Origin: a bacterium
Lineage (GTDB): Bacteria > Verrucomicrobiota > Verrucomicrobiia > Limisphaerales > J093
Length of the DNA stretch: 34,343 nucleotides
Assembly (NCBI GenBank): GCA_021823625.1
Contig: JAKANS010000056.1
Location: 1 to 34,343, forward strand
Reading direction: 5' to 3'
In this document: positions 1 through 8,979 of the stretch, piece by piece
Numbering within the stretch: position 1 is the stretch's first letter
Layout of the letters: each line of letters begins with the position of its first letter
The notes under the pieces: generated by a model
What the model was told of the DNA's origin: nothing
What the model saw: the letters and a program-made list of their open reading frames with translations, nothing else
Database searches by the model: none
Made by a program: the position numbers and the translations under genes

Positions 1-51
1 CCGGTTGCGCTTCCGCAGCGCCGTATCCTGCGGGCCAACAGGCCAGACTAA
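1..51 (+). CDS. Possible 3' end of a gene that begins outside the window
   Basis: Reading from base 1 in frame 1 gives 16 codons, ending PVALPQRRILRANRPD, before a TAA stop at 49-51. Most codons end in G or C, as in the true genes here. The stretch is too short to assign to a family, and the other two frames are also open at the very edge, so this is only a candidate. From 52 to 200 I see only G+C-rich non-coding sequence and no RNA family I can name. Confidence 0.25.
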   Translation, partial: PVALPQRRILRANRPD

Positions 52-200
52 ACCGAGGAGGTCAGCGCCGCGCAAGGGGGACCGGATCGGTTCGCAGCTT
101 TGATGTTCCGTCGCCGTGCAATTTTGATCGCCCCGCGACACAACTATTTTCGTGTGGTTTGCGGCAACCTCTTCAACCCGAAAGCCACGACAAGTCCCGG

Positions 201-1160
201 TCAAGCCTTCGGTGTCGGCGCAAAAACTTGCGGCACACCCTCTTCGAGAATGCGGAGGTGCGCCGTCAGCTCCGCCTTCCGCACCAGATTCCCCAGCCGG
301 GAGGGCGGCTCTTCCATGTCTTCGAACGATAGGCGGAAGGTTCCGTAATGCATCGGCACGAGCCACTGGGCCTTCAGATCCCGAAAAACCTGCAACGCAT
401 CGTCCGGTCCCATGTGCACGTTTCGCAGGCCTTCCGGGTGATAGGCTCCGATCGGCAGCAGGGCGATCTCGGGTGCGCAGCGGACGCCGATTTCCTTGAA
501 GCCCGCAAAGTAGGCGCTATCCCCGGCGTGATAGATTCGCCGTCCTTGATACTCGAGCGCGAACCCTCCGTAGCCGCGGTGGTGGTCTCCGAGTGTCCGC
601 GCCCCCCAATGCTTGGAAGGCGTAAGCGTCACGTTCAGTCCGCGTCGCGAGAAACTCTCCCACCATTCCAACTCCAACACGCGATCGAAGCCCAGGCCTT
701 CGGTCAAGTCGGCCACACCCCACGGCACCACGGCCAGGCGCGGCGAAGGCAGCCGCCGCAGCGTGGGTTTGTGGAAGTGGTCGAAGTGTGCGTGCGTCAA
801 CAACACCACTTCCGCGCCGGGAAGGTCTTTGATCTGCAAGCCAGCGCGCCGCAGCCGCTTGAGCAGGAAGAGCCAGTTCGCGAAGTTGGGATCGATCAGG
901 ACGTTCAGATCGGTGAACTGGATCAGGAACGAGGCGTGGCCGATCCAAGTGATGGCCACCTCGCCTTCAGCCAGCTTGGGCGGGCGAAAGAACCGGTGCT
1001 GCCCGATCCGCCGGGTGCGGAACGGCTTCCAGACCATCTCGCGAAAAAACGTCCGCGGGTCAAAAGAGCGGCTGGGGGTCAGTTCCTTGAACGAGCGCGG
1101 CAGCCGGCGCGGCCCCGGCGGTGGTTTGCCCGTGAAGTCAGGACTGGGTTTCGGAGTCAT
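201..1160 (-). CDS. MBL-fold metal-dependent hydrolase (UlaG / NAPE-PLD-like)
   Basis: This 319-residue protein has the metallo-beta-lactamase fold signature. A strand with TWIGHASFLIQ precedes the metal motif HAHFDH at residues 123-128, followed by a distal KHWGAR histidine, an HAGDSAYF aspartate and a late MHYGTF histidine, which complete a two-metal site. The IGHAS opening and the spacing match the UlaG/NAPE-PLD-like branch of the family, whose members hydrolyse lactones or phosphodiesters. The substrate cannot be told from the sequence. No signal peptide is visible; the N-terminal 60 residues are basic and proline-rich, so it is probably cytoplasmic. It lies 51 bases after ruvB on the same strand and is probably the last gene of the yacP-ruvB unit. 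The fold is clear; the precise reaction is not. Confidence 0.87.
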   Translation of the reverse strand: MTPKPSPDFTGKPPPGPRRLPRSFKELTPSRSFDPRTFFREMVWKPFRTRRIGQHRFFRPPKLAEGEVAITWIGHASFLIQFTDLNVLIDPNFANWLFLLKRLRRAGLQIKDLPGAEVVLLTHAHFDHFHKPTLRRLPSPRLAVVPWGVADLTEGLGFDRVLELEWWESFSRRGLNVTLTPSKHWGARTLGDHHRGYGGFALEYQGRRIYHAGDSAYFAGFKEIGVRCAPEIALLPIGAYHPEGLRNVHMGPDDALQVFRDLKAQWLVPMHYGTFRLSFEDMEEPPSRLGNLVRKAELTAHLRILEEGVPQVFAPTPKA

Positions 1161-1211
1161 CTGACCGGATTCGTTATCGCGTCCAGCAATGCGCGTCGCC
1201 CCGGCGGGATT

Positions 1212-2231
<1,020 letters not shown>

Positions 2232-2298
2232 GACGCGTGAGGATGGGTGAAGCTCCGCATGCGAACAAGGCAAAAGGGGCACCTGCCCGCGCTGGCGC

Positions 2299-2772
2299 TC
2301 AGCTCGCACCCCGCCGAAACCGCGACCGTTCGCGGAGGTTGTGCGCCTTGAGCAGGTGCTGCTGTTCCCCCAGTTCCGACTCGATCGCACGAACGAAGTT
2401 CTCGCAACTGCTCGCCAGGCCACCCAGTCCCAGCACGAGATCGCGTTCGGCGTTGTCGTTGCTCACCACCAGCACCTCGCCGTAAGGCCGAAGCAGATGG
2501 GTCACCCGCTCGATGACGCCGTCCGCCGTCTGGCCGGCGCGCGTGTAGAGCACTTCCACGTTGCGCGGCGCAGGCGGCTTCGGCGCGCCAGCCGGAGCGC
2601 GGCCGCCGTCAAAAACGATGGTGATCGGCACACCGCTGGCGTCGCTGTAATGCGCCAGCACCTTGATCAACTCATCGCGGGCCAGGCTGGAATGCCGGGC
2701 CCGGCCTGGCGCCAGTTCCGGCCAGGCGTGCAACAAACTGAAACCGTCCACAAGAACGCGCACCAATGCCAC
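2299..2772 (-). CDS. NYN-domain (YacP/Rae1-like) RNA-binding or RNase protein
   Basis: The product is about 157 residues, the usual size of YacP-type NYN proteins. These have a PIN-like nuclease fold; Bacillus Rae1 is a ribosome-associated endoribonuclease. Conserved acidic patches are visible: [15 protein letters not shown] near the start, [22 protein letters not shown], and [16 protein letters not shown] toward the end. The C-terminus is basic ([10 protein letters not shown]). No ATG fits, so I chose the GTG at 2772, which places the first catalytic Asp close to the N-terminus; a GTG at 2763 is an alternative. The reading frame continues far upstream (to 4521), but that is antisense to the secreted-protein gene and is not coding. 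It is divergent from fmdB, and the 147 bases between them should hold both promoters. Confidence 0.85.
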   Translation of the reverse strand: MALVRVLVDGFSLLHAWPELAPGRARHSSLARDELIKVLAHYSDASGVPITIVFDGGRAPAGAPKPPAPRNVEVLYTRAGQTADGVIERVTHLLRPYGEVLVVSNDNAERDLVLGLGGLASSCENFVRAIESELGEQQHLLKAHNLRERSRFRRGAS

Positions 2773-2919
2773 GCCCGAATCTAGCCTCGCCCCGGCCCAT
2801 GAAGCGACATCCGTCGCACGCTGACGGCGCCAAGTCTTGAGAGCCGCCTGTTCGCGGCGTAAGGTCCGTTTGTCGCCGGGGCGATGCTTCCGGGCGTTCG
2901 ATTTTGGGGTCTGTTTGCC

Positions 2920-3165
2920 ATGCCGATTTACGAATACGAGTTGTGCGACGGCACCTGCGCCATCTGCGGAGGCAAGTTCACCTTGCGGAGGCCGCTCTCG
3001 GCGCCGGCGCTCACCAAGTGTCCGCTCTGCAAGAAGCCGGTGCGGCGGGTCTTTTCCTCGTTCAACACGCCACAATTGACCAAGCCGCTGTCGCTCAGCG
3101 ACGCCAAGAAAGCCGGATTCACCGTCCTCAAACGCCTGGGCAAAGGCGAGTACGAGCGACAATGA
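2920..3165 (+). CDS. FmdB-family zinc ribbon protein
   Basis: The 81-residue protein begins MPIYEYEL, the hallmark start of FmdB/CxxC_CxxC regulatory-type zinc ribbons. It carries two cysteine knuckles, CDGTCAICGG and CPLCKK, expected to bind one zinc. A short basic tail follows (KAGFTVLKRLGKGEYERQ). The first knuckle is slightly longer than the common CxxCG form. The ATG at 2920 gives the family's start exactly; an in-frame start at 2884 would add 12 unrelated residues. FmdB proteins were first linked to formamide/urea genes, but most are uncharacterised, so no function is assigned. The next gene on this strand begins 72 bases downstream. Confidence 0.85.
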   Translation: MPIYEYELCDGTCAICGGKFTLRRPLSAPALTKCPLCKKPVRRVFSSFNTPQLTKPLSLSDAKKAGFTVLKRLGKGEYERQ

Positions 3166-3237
3166 ACCCAGGCCACACGGCGGCTCGGGCACGGCTTGCC
3201 AAGGCGGCGACGTTGGTTTGCAATGCCGTCCAGCACC

Positions 3238-4800
3238 ATGAAACACCTTCTTTGCCTGCTCGCCGCGTTGGGATTTCTGAGTCACCGCAGCCATGCGGAG
3301 CGCCTGTTCTATCACGACATCCGCACCGACGCCGGCGGCCAGTTGCTGCCTTGGTATTCGGCCGACCTCGGTCTCGCTTACGACCACGCCGTCCGGCAAG
3401 TCTGGCAGTTTTGGAAGGCCATGCCCCCCTGCCCCAACGGCGTGCCGTACTACCTCCAACACCAGGTCTGGAAACTGGAGCACGACCCGCGCGGCCTGGG
3501 CGGCGATCAACTGGCGATGGCCTTGTCGTCCTGGAACCTGCTTTACGCCTACACGGGCGACCGCGCCGTCGTGTCGAACATGGTTCTGATCGCCGATTTC
3601 GTGCTCGACCACGGCCTCTCGTCTCCGACCGCGGCCTGGCCGAATCTGCCTTACCCATACAACACCGAATTGCACGCCGGCCGCTACGACGGCGACATGC
3701 GCGCCGGCAAAGGTTTCACGCAGCCGGATAAGGCGGCTTCCTTCGCCAGCGAACTGGTGGTGCTGTACAAAATCACCGGCAACGCGCGGTACCTCGACGC
3801 CGCCACCCAAATGGCTGACACCCTCGCCGCCAAGGTTGCTCCCGGCGACGCGGACCATTCGCCCTGGCCTTTTCGCGTGAACGCGGAAACGGGCAAAGTG
3901 CCCGCCGCGGTCTCTGCGCTTTATACCGCGAACTACACCGGCGCGCTCCGGCTGTTCCGCGACTTGATCGCGCTCCGGCAACCAGGCGCTGACCGTTACG
4001 AAGCGGCGTTTGCCACCGTCAGTGCCTGGCTGAAGCAATACCCGATGCAGACCATGAAGTGGGGGCCGTTCTTCGAGGACGTGAGCGACTGGTCGAACAC
4101 CGAGATCAACGCCGACACGATGGCCACCTACCTGTTGGAGCATCCGGACTGGGATCCGGAATGGCGTCCGCACGCAAAGACGATCCTCGACTGGACCCGG
4201 TCCACGTTCGGGACCAACGAATTCTCCCGCTTCGGCGTGATGGCCATTCGCGAACAGACCGCCTACCTCGTGCCGGGTAACAGCCACACTTCGCGCCACG
4301 CGTCGGTCGAACTGCTCTACGCTGAGAAAACCGGTGACTTGGCGCGAAAAGCCGACGCCATCCGCGAACTGAACTGGGCCACTTACACGGTCGATTTCGA
4401 TGGCCGCAACCGGTATCCGCGCGACGACGTCTGGCTCACCGACGGGTACGGCGATTACGTCCGCCATTACTTGCGCGCGATGGCGGCTGCGCCTGAACTG
4501 GCTCCCGGCGGTCAGGATCACCTGCTGCGCACCTCATCCGTGATTCGCGAGATTCGTTACGGCCACGGCCAAGTTGATTACCGCACGTTCGATGCGGCCT
4601 CGGAGGAGTTATTGCGACTGGCGTTCACGCCGGAGCGCGTCACTGCGGGCGGTCAACCGCTCAAACGCCTGGCCAGCCGGGCGGAATTCGAGCGCGAGCC
4701 GGGATACACCTTCGAGGCGCCGGGCGATCCGACCGGCGTTCTGCGCATCCGACACGACGGTTCCGGCGACGTGGCGATCAGCCGGGGGCCTTTGCCTTGA
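3238..4800 (+). CDS. Secreted protein of unknown function, helical-barrel-like
   Basis: I do not recognise a named family. The 520-residue product starts with a Sec signal peptide (MKHLLCLLAALGFLSHRSHA, probable cleavage after SHA). The body is rich in Trp and Tyr, with helical segments spaced like an (alpha/alpha)6 toroid: LAMALSSWNLLYAYTGD, ASELVVLYKITGNARYLDAA, YTGALRLFRDLIAL and HASVELLYAEKTGDLARKA. Such repeats of 'helix - T/TGN/D - RYLD' are common in polysaccharide-active enzymes and epimerases. The last 100 residues look like a beta-rich accessory domain. An ATG at 3238 was chosen because it starts the signal peptide; upstream in-frame starts at 3196 and 3220 would put a basic extension before it. 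A role in extracellular or periplasmic carbohydrate metabolism is plausible but inferred only from fold-like features. Confidence 0.75.
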   Translation: MKHLLCLLAALGFLSHRSHAERLFYHDIRTDAGGQLLPWYSADLGLAYDHAVRQVWQFWKAMPPCPNGVPYYLQHQVWKLEHDPRGLGGDQLAMALSSWNLLYAYTGDRAVVSNMVLIADFVLDHGLSSPTAAWPNLPYPYNTELHAGRYDGDMRAGKGFTQPDKAASFASELVVLYKITGNARYLDAATQMADTLAAKVAPGDADHSPWPFRVNAETGKVPAAVSALYTANYTGALRLFRDLIALRQPGADRYEAAFATVSAWLKQYPMQTMKWGPFFEDVSDWSNTEINADTMATYLLEHPDWDPEWRPHAKTILDWTRSTFGTNEFSRFGVMAIREQTAYLVPGNSHTSRHASVELLYAEKTGDLARKADAIRELNWATYTVDFDGRNRYPRDDVWLTDGYGDYVRHYLRAMAAAPELAPGGQDHLLRTSSVIREIRYGHGQVDYRTFDAASEELLRLAFTPERVTAGGQPLKRLASRAEFEREPGYTFEAPGDPTGVLRIRHDGSGDVAISRGPLP

Positions 4801-4877
4801 GCCCGCGCACCAGCCGGCCCGACAGACCAGTTTTCGCTGGCGAGGCTCCGGGTGATGCCACACCTTTACGGTCAAGT

Positions 4878-6827
4878 ATGAGCGAGTTACAGCAAGTCGA
4901 ACAGGCGGTCCAGCAGGCGGGCCGGCGGCTGCGCTGGCAGCGGGCTTGGCGCGGACTGTGGCGAGGCGTCTTCGTCGGCGCCGTGGTCTGGGTGGTCGGC
5001 CTCGGGCTGTACAAGGTTCTGCCCTTGCCCGACGTCACGCTGGCCATCGCCGGCCTGGTTGGTTTGACATGCGTGATGCTCGGCGGCCTGATCGGTTGGT
5101 GGCGACGCGAGCGCCTGCTCAGCACCGCCCGCTGGCTGGATGAACGGCAGCAGTTGAAGGAACGCCTCAGCACCGCGCTCGAACTCGGCCGTGACGAACG
5201 CCTCGGCACGTGGCGGGAAATCGTGACCCGCGATGCCGCCGAGCAGGTCAAGCGACTCGACGTAAAGAAGCTGCTGCCGTGGCAGTTGCCCCAAGTAAGC
5301 CGCTGGGCGTTGCTGGTTCTGGCGCTTTATGCCGGCCTGGGATTCGTTCCGGAATATCGCAGCCAGGCGTACCTGCAAAAACAACGCGAACAGGACAGCG
5401 TCAAGGAAGCGGGTCGCAACCTCGCCGACCTGACCCGGCGGACCCTTGAAAAGCGCACCCAGGCCTTGGAATCCACCAAACAGGCACTGCAATCGGTGGG
5501 CGAATTGGGGAACCAGCTCCAGAAACGGCCCACCACGAAGAACGAGGCGCTCAAGGAAGTCGCCAAGCTCACCGAGAAAGTCCAGCAGGACGTGCGCGAA
5601 GTGGCCAAGAACCCGGCGCTGCGCTCGATGGAAAAAGCCGCCCGGTCTGGTTCGCAGAACACCCCCGGGAGTGCCGAGCAACTGAAGAAGCAAATGGAGG
5701 CCGTGCAGAAGGCGTTGGGTGGCAAGGAGCCGAACCCCGACGCCTTGGACAAGCTGCAGCGCGAACTTCAGAAGGCCCAACAGGCCGCCGCCGGCATGAT
5801 GGGCAAAGACTCGCAAGCCACCGACGCCGCCAAGGAGAACCTGGCAAAGTCATTGAACCAACTGGCCCGGCAGGCCGAGCAGTTGGGCGCGACCTTGCCC
5901 TTGTTGGACGAGGCGATTTCGGCCCTCGAAGCTGGCCAGATCGACAAGGTTCTCAAAGACCTGCAGCTTTCCGAAAAGGACCTGGACAAGCTGAAGCAGA
6001 TGGCCCAGTCGCTGCAACAAATGCAGCAGCAGGCCGCCCAGATGGGCAAGGACCTGGCGGAGCAGTTGGAGAAAGGTCAGGCGGACGCCGCCAGCGAAAC
6101 CCTACGCAAAATGGTGAACCAGTTGAAGGCTGGCAACCTCTCGCCCGACCAGCTCAAGAAGTTGATGGAAGAAGTCGCCAAGGCGGCGAAGCCGGGCGAG
6201 GAGTACGGCAAGGTGGGCGACTTGCTCAAGCAAGCCTCGAAGCAGATGCAGCAAGGCGACCAGCCTGGCGCCTCGCAATCGCTCGCCGACGCCGCCAAGG
6301 AACTGGAGGACTTGATGCAGCAGATGGCTGACGCGCAGGATTTGAAGTCCACGCTCGACGCATTGAAGCGCGCGCAGATGTGCATCGGCAACGGGCTGGC
6401 TTGGGGCCAATGCAAAGGTCTGGGCAAACCCGGCTTCAAACCCGGCTTCAAACCCGGCAGCAAGCCGGGGCGCGGCGTCGGCACCTGGGCGGACGAGAAC
6501 AACTGGATGGATCAGGTCGAAAACACCGGACTGTGGGACAACTCCGGCGTCGAGCGGCCTGACATGGCTGCCAAAGGCCAGACCGACCGCGAGGCTGAGC
6601 TTTCTGACAAGCTCGACCCGACGCGGTTGAAGGGCCAGTTCAATCCCGGCGGCCCGATGCCGAGCATCACGTTGAAAGGCGTCAGCATCAAAGGCCAGAG
6701 CACCGTGGCCGTGCAGGAAGCCATCACCGCCGCCCAGAGCGAGGCGCAGTCCGCCGTGACCCACGAGCAAATCCCCCGTGCCTACCAGGGCGCCGTAAAG
6801 GACTACTTCGACGACCTCAAGAAGTGA
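4878..6827 (+). CDS. Membrane-anchored coiled-coil protein of a MoxR/VWA cluster (DUF4175-like)
   Basis: This 649-residue protein opens the large operon. Two hydrophobic segments (about 28-47 and 55-75) and a third near 139-156 anchor it. A long Gln/Lys/Leu-rich coiled coil follows (about 165-460), with many LKQMAQSLQQMQQQ-type heptads. Next comes a low-complexity Gly/Pro/Lys stretch of KPGF repeats (about 517-532), then a conserved-looking C-terminus with TLKGVSIKGQS and IPRAYQGAVKDYFDDL. Proteins of this design (TM head, large coiled coil, terminal P-x-x-Y...YF motif) often precede MoxR genes in PVC bacteria and resemble DUF4175 proteins. Its likely role is structural in the envelope, as a scaffold for MoxR/VWA partners. 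The start at 4878 gives a short cytoplasmic lead before TM1; an in-frame TTG at 4797 would overlap the previous gene's stop and add 27 unlikely residues. Confidence 0.8.
   Translation: MSELQQVEQAVQQAGRRLRWQRAWRGLWRGVFVGAVVWVVGLGLYKVLPLPDVTLAIAGLVGLTCVMLGGLIGWWRRERLLSTARWLDERQQLKERLSTALELGRDERLGTWREIVTRDAAEQVKRLDVKKLLPWQLPQVSRWALLVLALYAGLGFVPEYRSQAYLQKQREQDSVKEAGRNLADLTRRTLEKRTQALESTKQALQSVGELGNQLQKRPTTKNEALKEVAKLTEKVQQDVREVAKNPALRSMEKAARSGSQNTPGSAEQLKKQMEAVQKALGGKEPNPDALDKLQRELQKAQQAAAGMMGKDSQATDAAKENLAKSLNQLARQAEQLGATLPLLDEAISALEAGQIDKVLKDLQLSEKDLDKLKQMAQSLQQMQQQAAQMGKDLAEQLEKGQADAASETLRKMVNQLKAGNLSPDQLKKLMEEVAKAAKPGEEYGKVGDLLKQASKQMQQGDQPGASQSLADAAKELEDLMQQMADAQDLKSTLDALKRAQMCIGNGLAWGQCKGLGKPGFKPGFKPGSKPGRGVGTWADENNWMDQVENTGLWDNSGVERPDMAAKGQTDREAELSDKLDPTRLKGQFNPGGPMPSITLKGVSIKGQSTVAVQEAITAAQSEAQSAVTHEQIPRAYQGAVKDYFDDLKK
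6426..6461 (+). repeat. Three 12-base tandem repeats encoding KPGF/KPGS
   Basis: Copies AAACCCGGCTTC at 6426-6437 and 6438-6449 are identical; the third (6450-6461) differs at two bases. They are in frame in the coiled-coil gene and give KPGF-KPGF-KPGS, followed by KPGR. A 12-base unit can gain or lose copies without a frameshift, so the linker length may vary between strains. Confidence 0.85.
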
Positions 6828-6838
6828 CCTCGCTGCCA

Positions 6839-6861
6839 AGCCGAAACTCAGAAACTCAAAA
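6839..6861. repeat. Left arm of a 23-bp inverted repeat around the GxxExxY gene
   Basis: Its core AAACTCAGAAACTCAAAA (6844-6861) is the exact reverse complement of 7268-7285. Over the full 23 bases there is one mismatch (G at 6843 against T at 7286). It ends four bases before the start codon of the GxxExxY gene and begins 11 bases after the stop of the preceding gene. It is visibly richer in A+T than its surroundings. Confidence 0.9.
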
Positions 6862-6865
6862 CCCA

Positions 6866-7258
6866 ATGGACGTCGAGGAGTTGGTCCGCAAAGTGATTGG
6901 CAGTGCCATTGCCGTCCACCGGGACTTGGGACCCGGATTCCTCGAATCGGTTTACGAGGCAGCGCTCGTGGTCGAACTGGAGAGTCAAGGACTGCGGGTC
7001 GAGAGGCAAAAGCCCGTTCAAATTCAGTACCGCGGTCGCGTGGTCGGGGAACACCGGCTCGATTTGATTGTCGAGGAACTGCTCGTGGTCGAGAACAAGG
7101 CCGTCAGCGCCATTGAGGATGTGTTCTTTGCTGTCGCTCGTTCCTATCTTAAGGCCACCGGACTGCGCCATGCCTTGCTTTTCAATTTCGCCAGCATGCC
7201 CCTCACCATCAAAAGGGTTGGCCCGGAGAATCTCGCTCGTTTTCAATCTGGAGATTGA
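6866..7258 (+). CDS. GxxExxY protein (PD-(D/E)XK nuclease-fold superfamily)
   Basis: The 130-residue product has the family-defining motif G24-FL-E27-SV-Y30, in the context LGPGFLESVYE. A PD-(D/E)XK-like catalytic pattern follows: D66 in RLDLIVE, then E76-N-K78 in VVENKA. All three acid/base positions are present, so an active nuclease fold is possible, but the biological role of the family is unknown. Length is typical. The ATG at 6866 starts MDVEELVRKVIG, as in relatives. The gene splits the coiled-coil gene from moxR, has more A/T-ending codons than its neighbours, and is bracketed by a 23-bp inverted repeat. These features suggest insertion as a unit. There is no transposase and no clear target duplication. 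Confidence 0.88.
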   Translation: MDVEELVRKVIGSAIAVHRDLGPGFLESVYEAALVVELESQGLRVERQKPVQIQYRGRVVGEHRLDLIVEELLVVENKAVSAIEDVFFAVARSYLKATGLRHALLFNFASMPLTIKRVGPENLARFQSGD

Positions 7259-7267
7259 GTATCGCAT

Positions 7268-7290
7268 TTTTGAGTTTCTGAGTTTTGGCT
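7268..7290. repeat. Right arm of the 23-bp inverted repeat around the GxxExxY gene
   Basis: It contains TTTTGAGTTTCTGAGTTT (7268-7285), the reverse complement of 6844-6861, and extends to TGGCT to match the left arm outward to 6839. It starts nine bases after the GxxExxY stop codon and ends 13 bases before the moxR ATG. No clean direct repeat adjoins the two arms. Confidence 0.9.
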
Positions 7291-7303
7291 ACTCGCACCT
7301 CAC

Positions 7304-8305
7304 ATGAACACCGAACAACAGATCGCCACCTTCCGCGAAACCTACGCCGGGCTGCGCGCCGAGATCGGCAAGGTCATCGTCGGCCACGAAGCCATCGTGG
7401 ACGGCACCCTGATCGCCGTCTTCGCCGGTGGGCATGTCCTGCTCGAAGGCGTGCCCGGCCTGGGCAAGACGCTGCTGGTGCGCACCCTCAGCGATGTGCT
7501 CGACCTGAGCTTCAGCCGCATCCAGTTCACCCCCGACCTGATGCCCGCCGACATCCTCGGCACCAACCTGGTCATGGAAACGCCCGACGGCCGGCGCGTC
7601 TTCGAGTTCCAGCGGGGGCCAGTGTTCGCCCACCTCATCCTCGCCGACGAAATCAACCGCGCGACGCCGAAGACGCAATCCGCCATGCTCGAGGCGATGC
7701 AGGAAAAACAGGTCACCGCCGGCGGCGAGCTGCGGCGGCTGGCCGAGCCGTTTTTCGTGCTGGCGACGCAGAACCCGATCGACCAGGAAGGCACCTACCC
7801 GCTGCCTGAGGCGCAACTCGACCGGTTCTTCTTCAAGCTGCTCGTGGGTTATCCAAATGCCGGCGAGCTGACCGAAGTGATCAACCGCACCACCGAGACA
7901 GCGACGGTCAGCCTGTCGCGTGTGCTGGCCCGCGACCGACTCCTCGAACTGCAGCGGTTGGTTCGCGAAGTGCCCGTGGCCTCGCACGTCAAGGATTACG
8001 CGGTCCGGCTCGTGCTGGCCACCCATCCGAAGACCGAAACCGCCGTGTCCATCGCCAGTCAATTCCTGCGTTACGGAAGCAGCCCGCGCGGCGCGCAGAC
8101 GCTCATCCTCGCCGGCAAAGTGCGGGCGCTGGCCCAAGGCCGGTTCAACGTCAGCTTCGAGGACATCCAGGCGGTCGCCCAACCCGCATTGCGCCACCGC
8201 CTGATCCTCAATTTTGAGGCCGAGGCCGAGGGCGTCACGACCGACCAGATCGTCGCCCAAGTGCTCAAGGACGTGCCGAAGACGGTCGAAGCGGTGGCAG
8301 CTTGA
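7304..8305 (+). CDS. MoxR-family AAA+ ATPase
   Basis: MoxR ATPases act as chaperones that use VWA-domain partners to mature or insert cofactors in other complexes. The 333-residue protein has Walker A GVPGLGKT (residues 49-56), the MoxR insert FTPDLMPADILG, Walker B LILADEINRA (111-120), sensor ATQNPIDQEGTYPLPEAQLDRF (start 154), and the C-terminal lid with SPRGAQTLIL. Length and motif order are normal and all catalytic residues are present. It precedes a DUF58 gene, the classical MoxR partner, although a Uma2 gene separates them. There is no evident Shine-Dalgarno site before the ATG; the inverted repeat arm ends just upstream. It is probably cytosolic and peripheral to the membrane VWA proteins encoded downstream. 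Confidence 0.95.
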   Translation: MNTEQQIATFRETYAGLRAEIGKVIVGHEAIVDGTLIAVFAGGHVLLEGVPGLGKTLLVRTLSDVLDLSFSRIQFTPDLMPADILGTNLVMETPDGRRVFEFQRGPVFAHLILADEINRATPKTQSAMLEAMQEKQVTAGGELRRLAEPFFVLATQNPIDQEGTYPLPEAQLDRFFFKLLVGYPNAGELTEVINRTTETATVSLSRVLARDRLLELQRLVREVPVASHVKDYAVRLVLATHPKTETAVSIASQFLRYGSSPRGAQTLILAGKVRALAQGRFNVSFEDIQAVAQPALRHRLILNFEAEAEGVTTDQIVAQVLKDVPKTVEAVAA

Positions 8306-8346
8306 GCAGACGAGAGCAGAGCGCAAGCATCGCAACCCCCGTTTCC

Positions 8347-8919
8347 ATGAATACTGTGCTTGAAACTCCGCCGAAGACTTGGACCGAAACCGAACTTCAG
8401 GCTCTGTCCGAGGACGGCTATATCCACGAGGTGGTCAACGGAAATCTGGTGATGAGCCCCAAGAACAACTGGCAACATGGTGACATCTGTGTGCGCCTCA
8501 TCGTTGCGATGGCCACCTACGTGCGCGAACGGCGGCTCGGAGCCGTTTTCGATTCCAGCACTGGCTTCTGGATGCATAACCGCAACTGCCGGGCGCCCGA
8601 CGTCTCATTCGTGCGCAAGGACCGGTTGAAGAACCTCGATCGGTCATCACCGGCGTTTTTCCAGGGCGCACCCGATCTGGCAGTGGAGATACTTTCCCCC
8701 TCCATGACGCGCCGCGACATGGATGAGCGTCTCAATGATTTCTTCGCCAGCGGCACCCGGCTCGCCTGGGTGATCGATCCGGCGCGGGAATTGGCCGAGA
8801 TTTGCCACTCGCCCACCGAGCGGCGGCTGCTGGGTTCGGGCGGTTCGCTGGACGGGGAGGATTTGCTGCCCGGTTTTCTGTTTCCGGTTAGCGACTTGTT
8901 CGAGGAGTGGAAATGGTAA
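8347..8919 (+). CDS. Uma2-family (DUF820) restriction-endonuclease-fold protein
   Basis: The 190-residue product shows the Uma2 layout: EVVNGNLVMSP near 28-38, then RAPDVSFV (D85), then PDLAVEILSPS with D110 and E114, and WVIDP (141-145). In most relatives a catalytic Lys lies in the helix after SPS; here the matching region reads MDERLNDF, with Arg at 128 in that place, so catalysis may be altered. Uma2 proteins are abundant in cyanobacteria and PVC bacteria, have a PD-(D/E)XK fold and no settled function. The ATG at 8347 gives a sensible start; an in-frame start at 8302 would overlap moxR. Codon use is less G/C-ending than in moxR, consistent with a later insertion between moxR and its DUF58 partner. 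Confidence 0.88.
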   Translation: MNTVLETPPKTWTETELQALSEDGYIHEVVNGNLVMSPKNNWQHGDICVRLIVAMATYVRERRLGAVFDSSTGFWMHNRNCRAPDVSFVRKDRLKNLDRSSPAFFQGAPDLAVEILSPSMTRRDMDERLNDFFASGTRLAWVIDPARELAEICHSPTERRLLGSGGSLDGEDLLPGFLFPVSDLFEEWKW

Positions 8920-8979
8920 GGCGCCTCTCCCTTGGCGACGGGCGAAGGTCTGTGCGGAGTTGAGTCATGTTGCCTGAAG

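Noticed and set aside
1-200. A structured RNA at the left edge
   Set aside because: Small hairpins such as GGCC-AACA-GGCC are present, but I cannot match them to SRP RNA, RNase P RNA, tmRNA or tRNA.
2232-2423. 64-codon N-terminal extension of RuvB
   Set aside because: RuvB proteins start close to MISSVL; the extension overlaps the NYN gene in another frame and looks non-coding.
2773-4521. Upstream extension of the NYN-domain frame on the minus strand
   Set aside because: It is antisense to the fmdB and secreted-protein genes and has no domain; only the 2299-2772 part matches the NYN family.
6828-7303. Target-site duplication around the GxxExxY unit
   Set aside because: Short words such as CTCGC occur on both sides but at different distances from the arms, so no convincing duplication exists.
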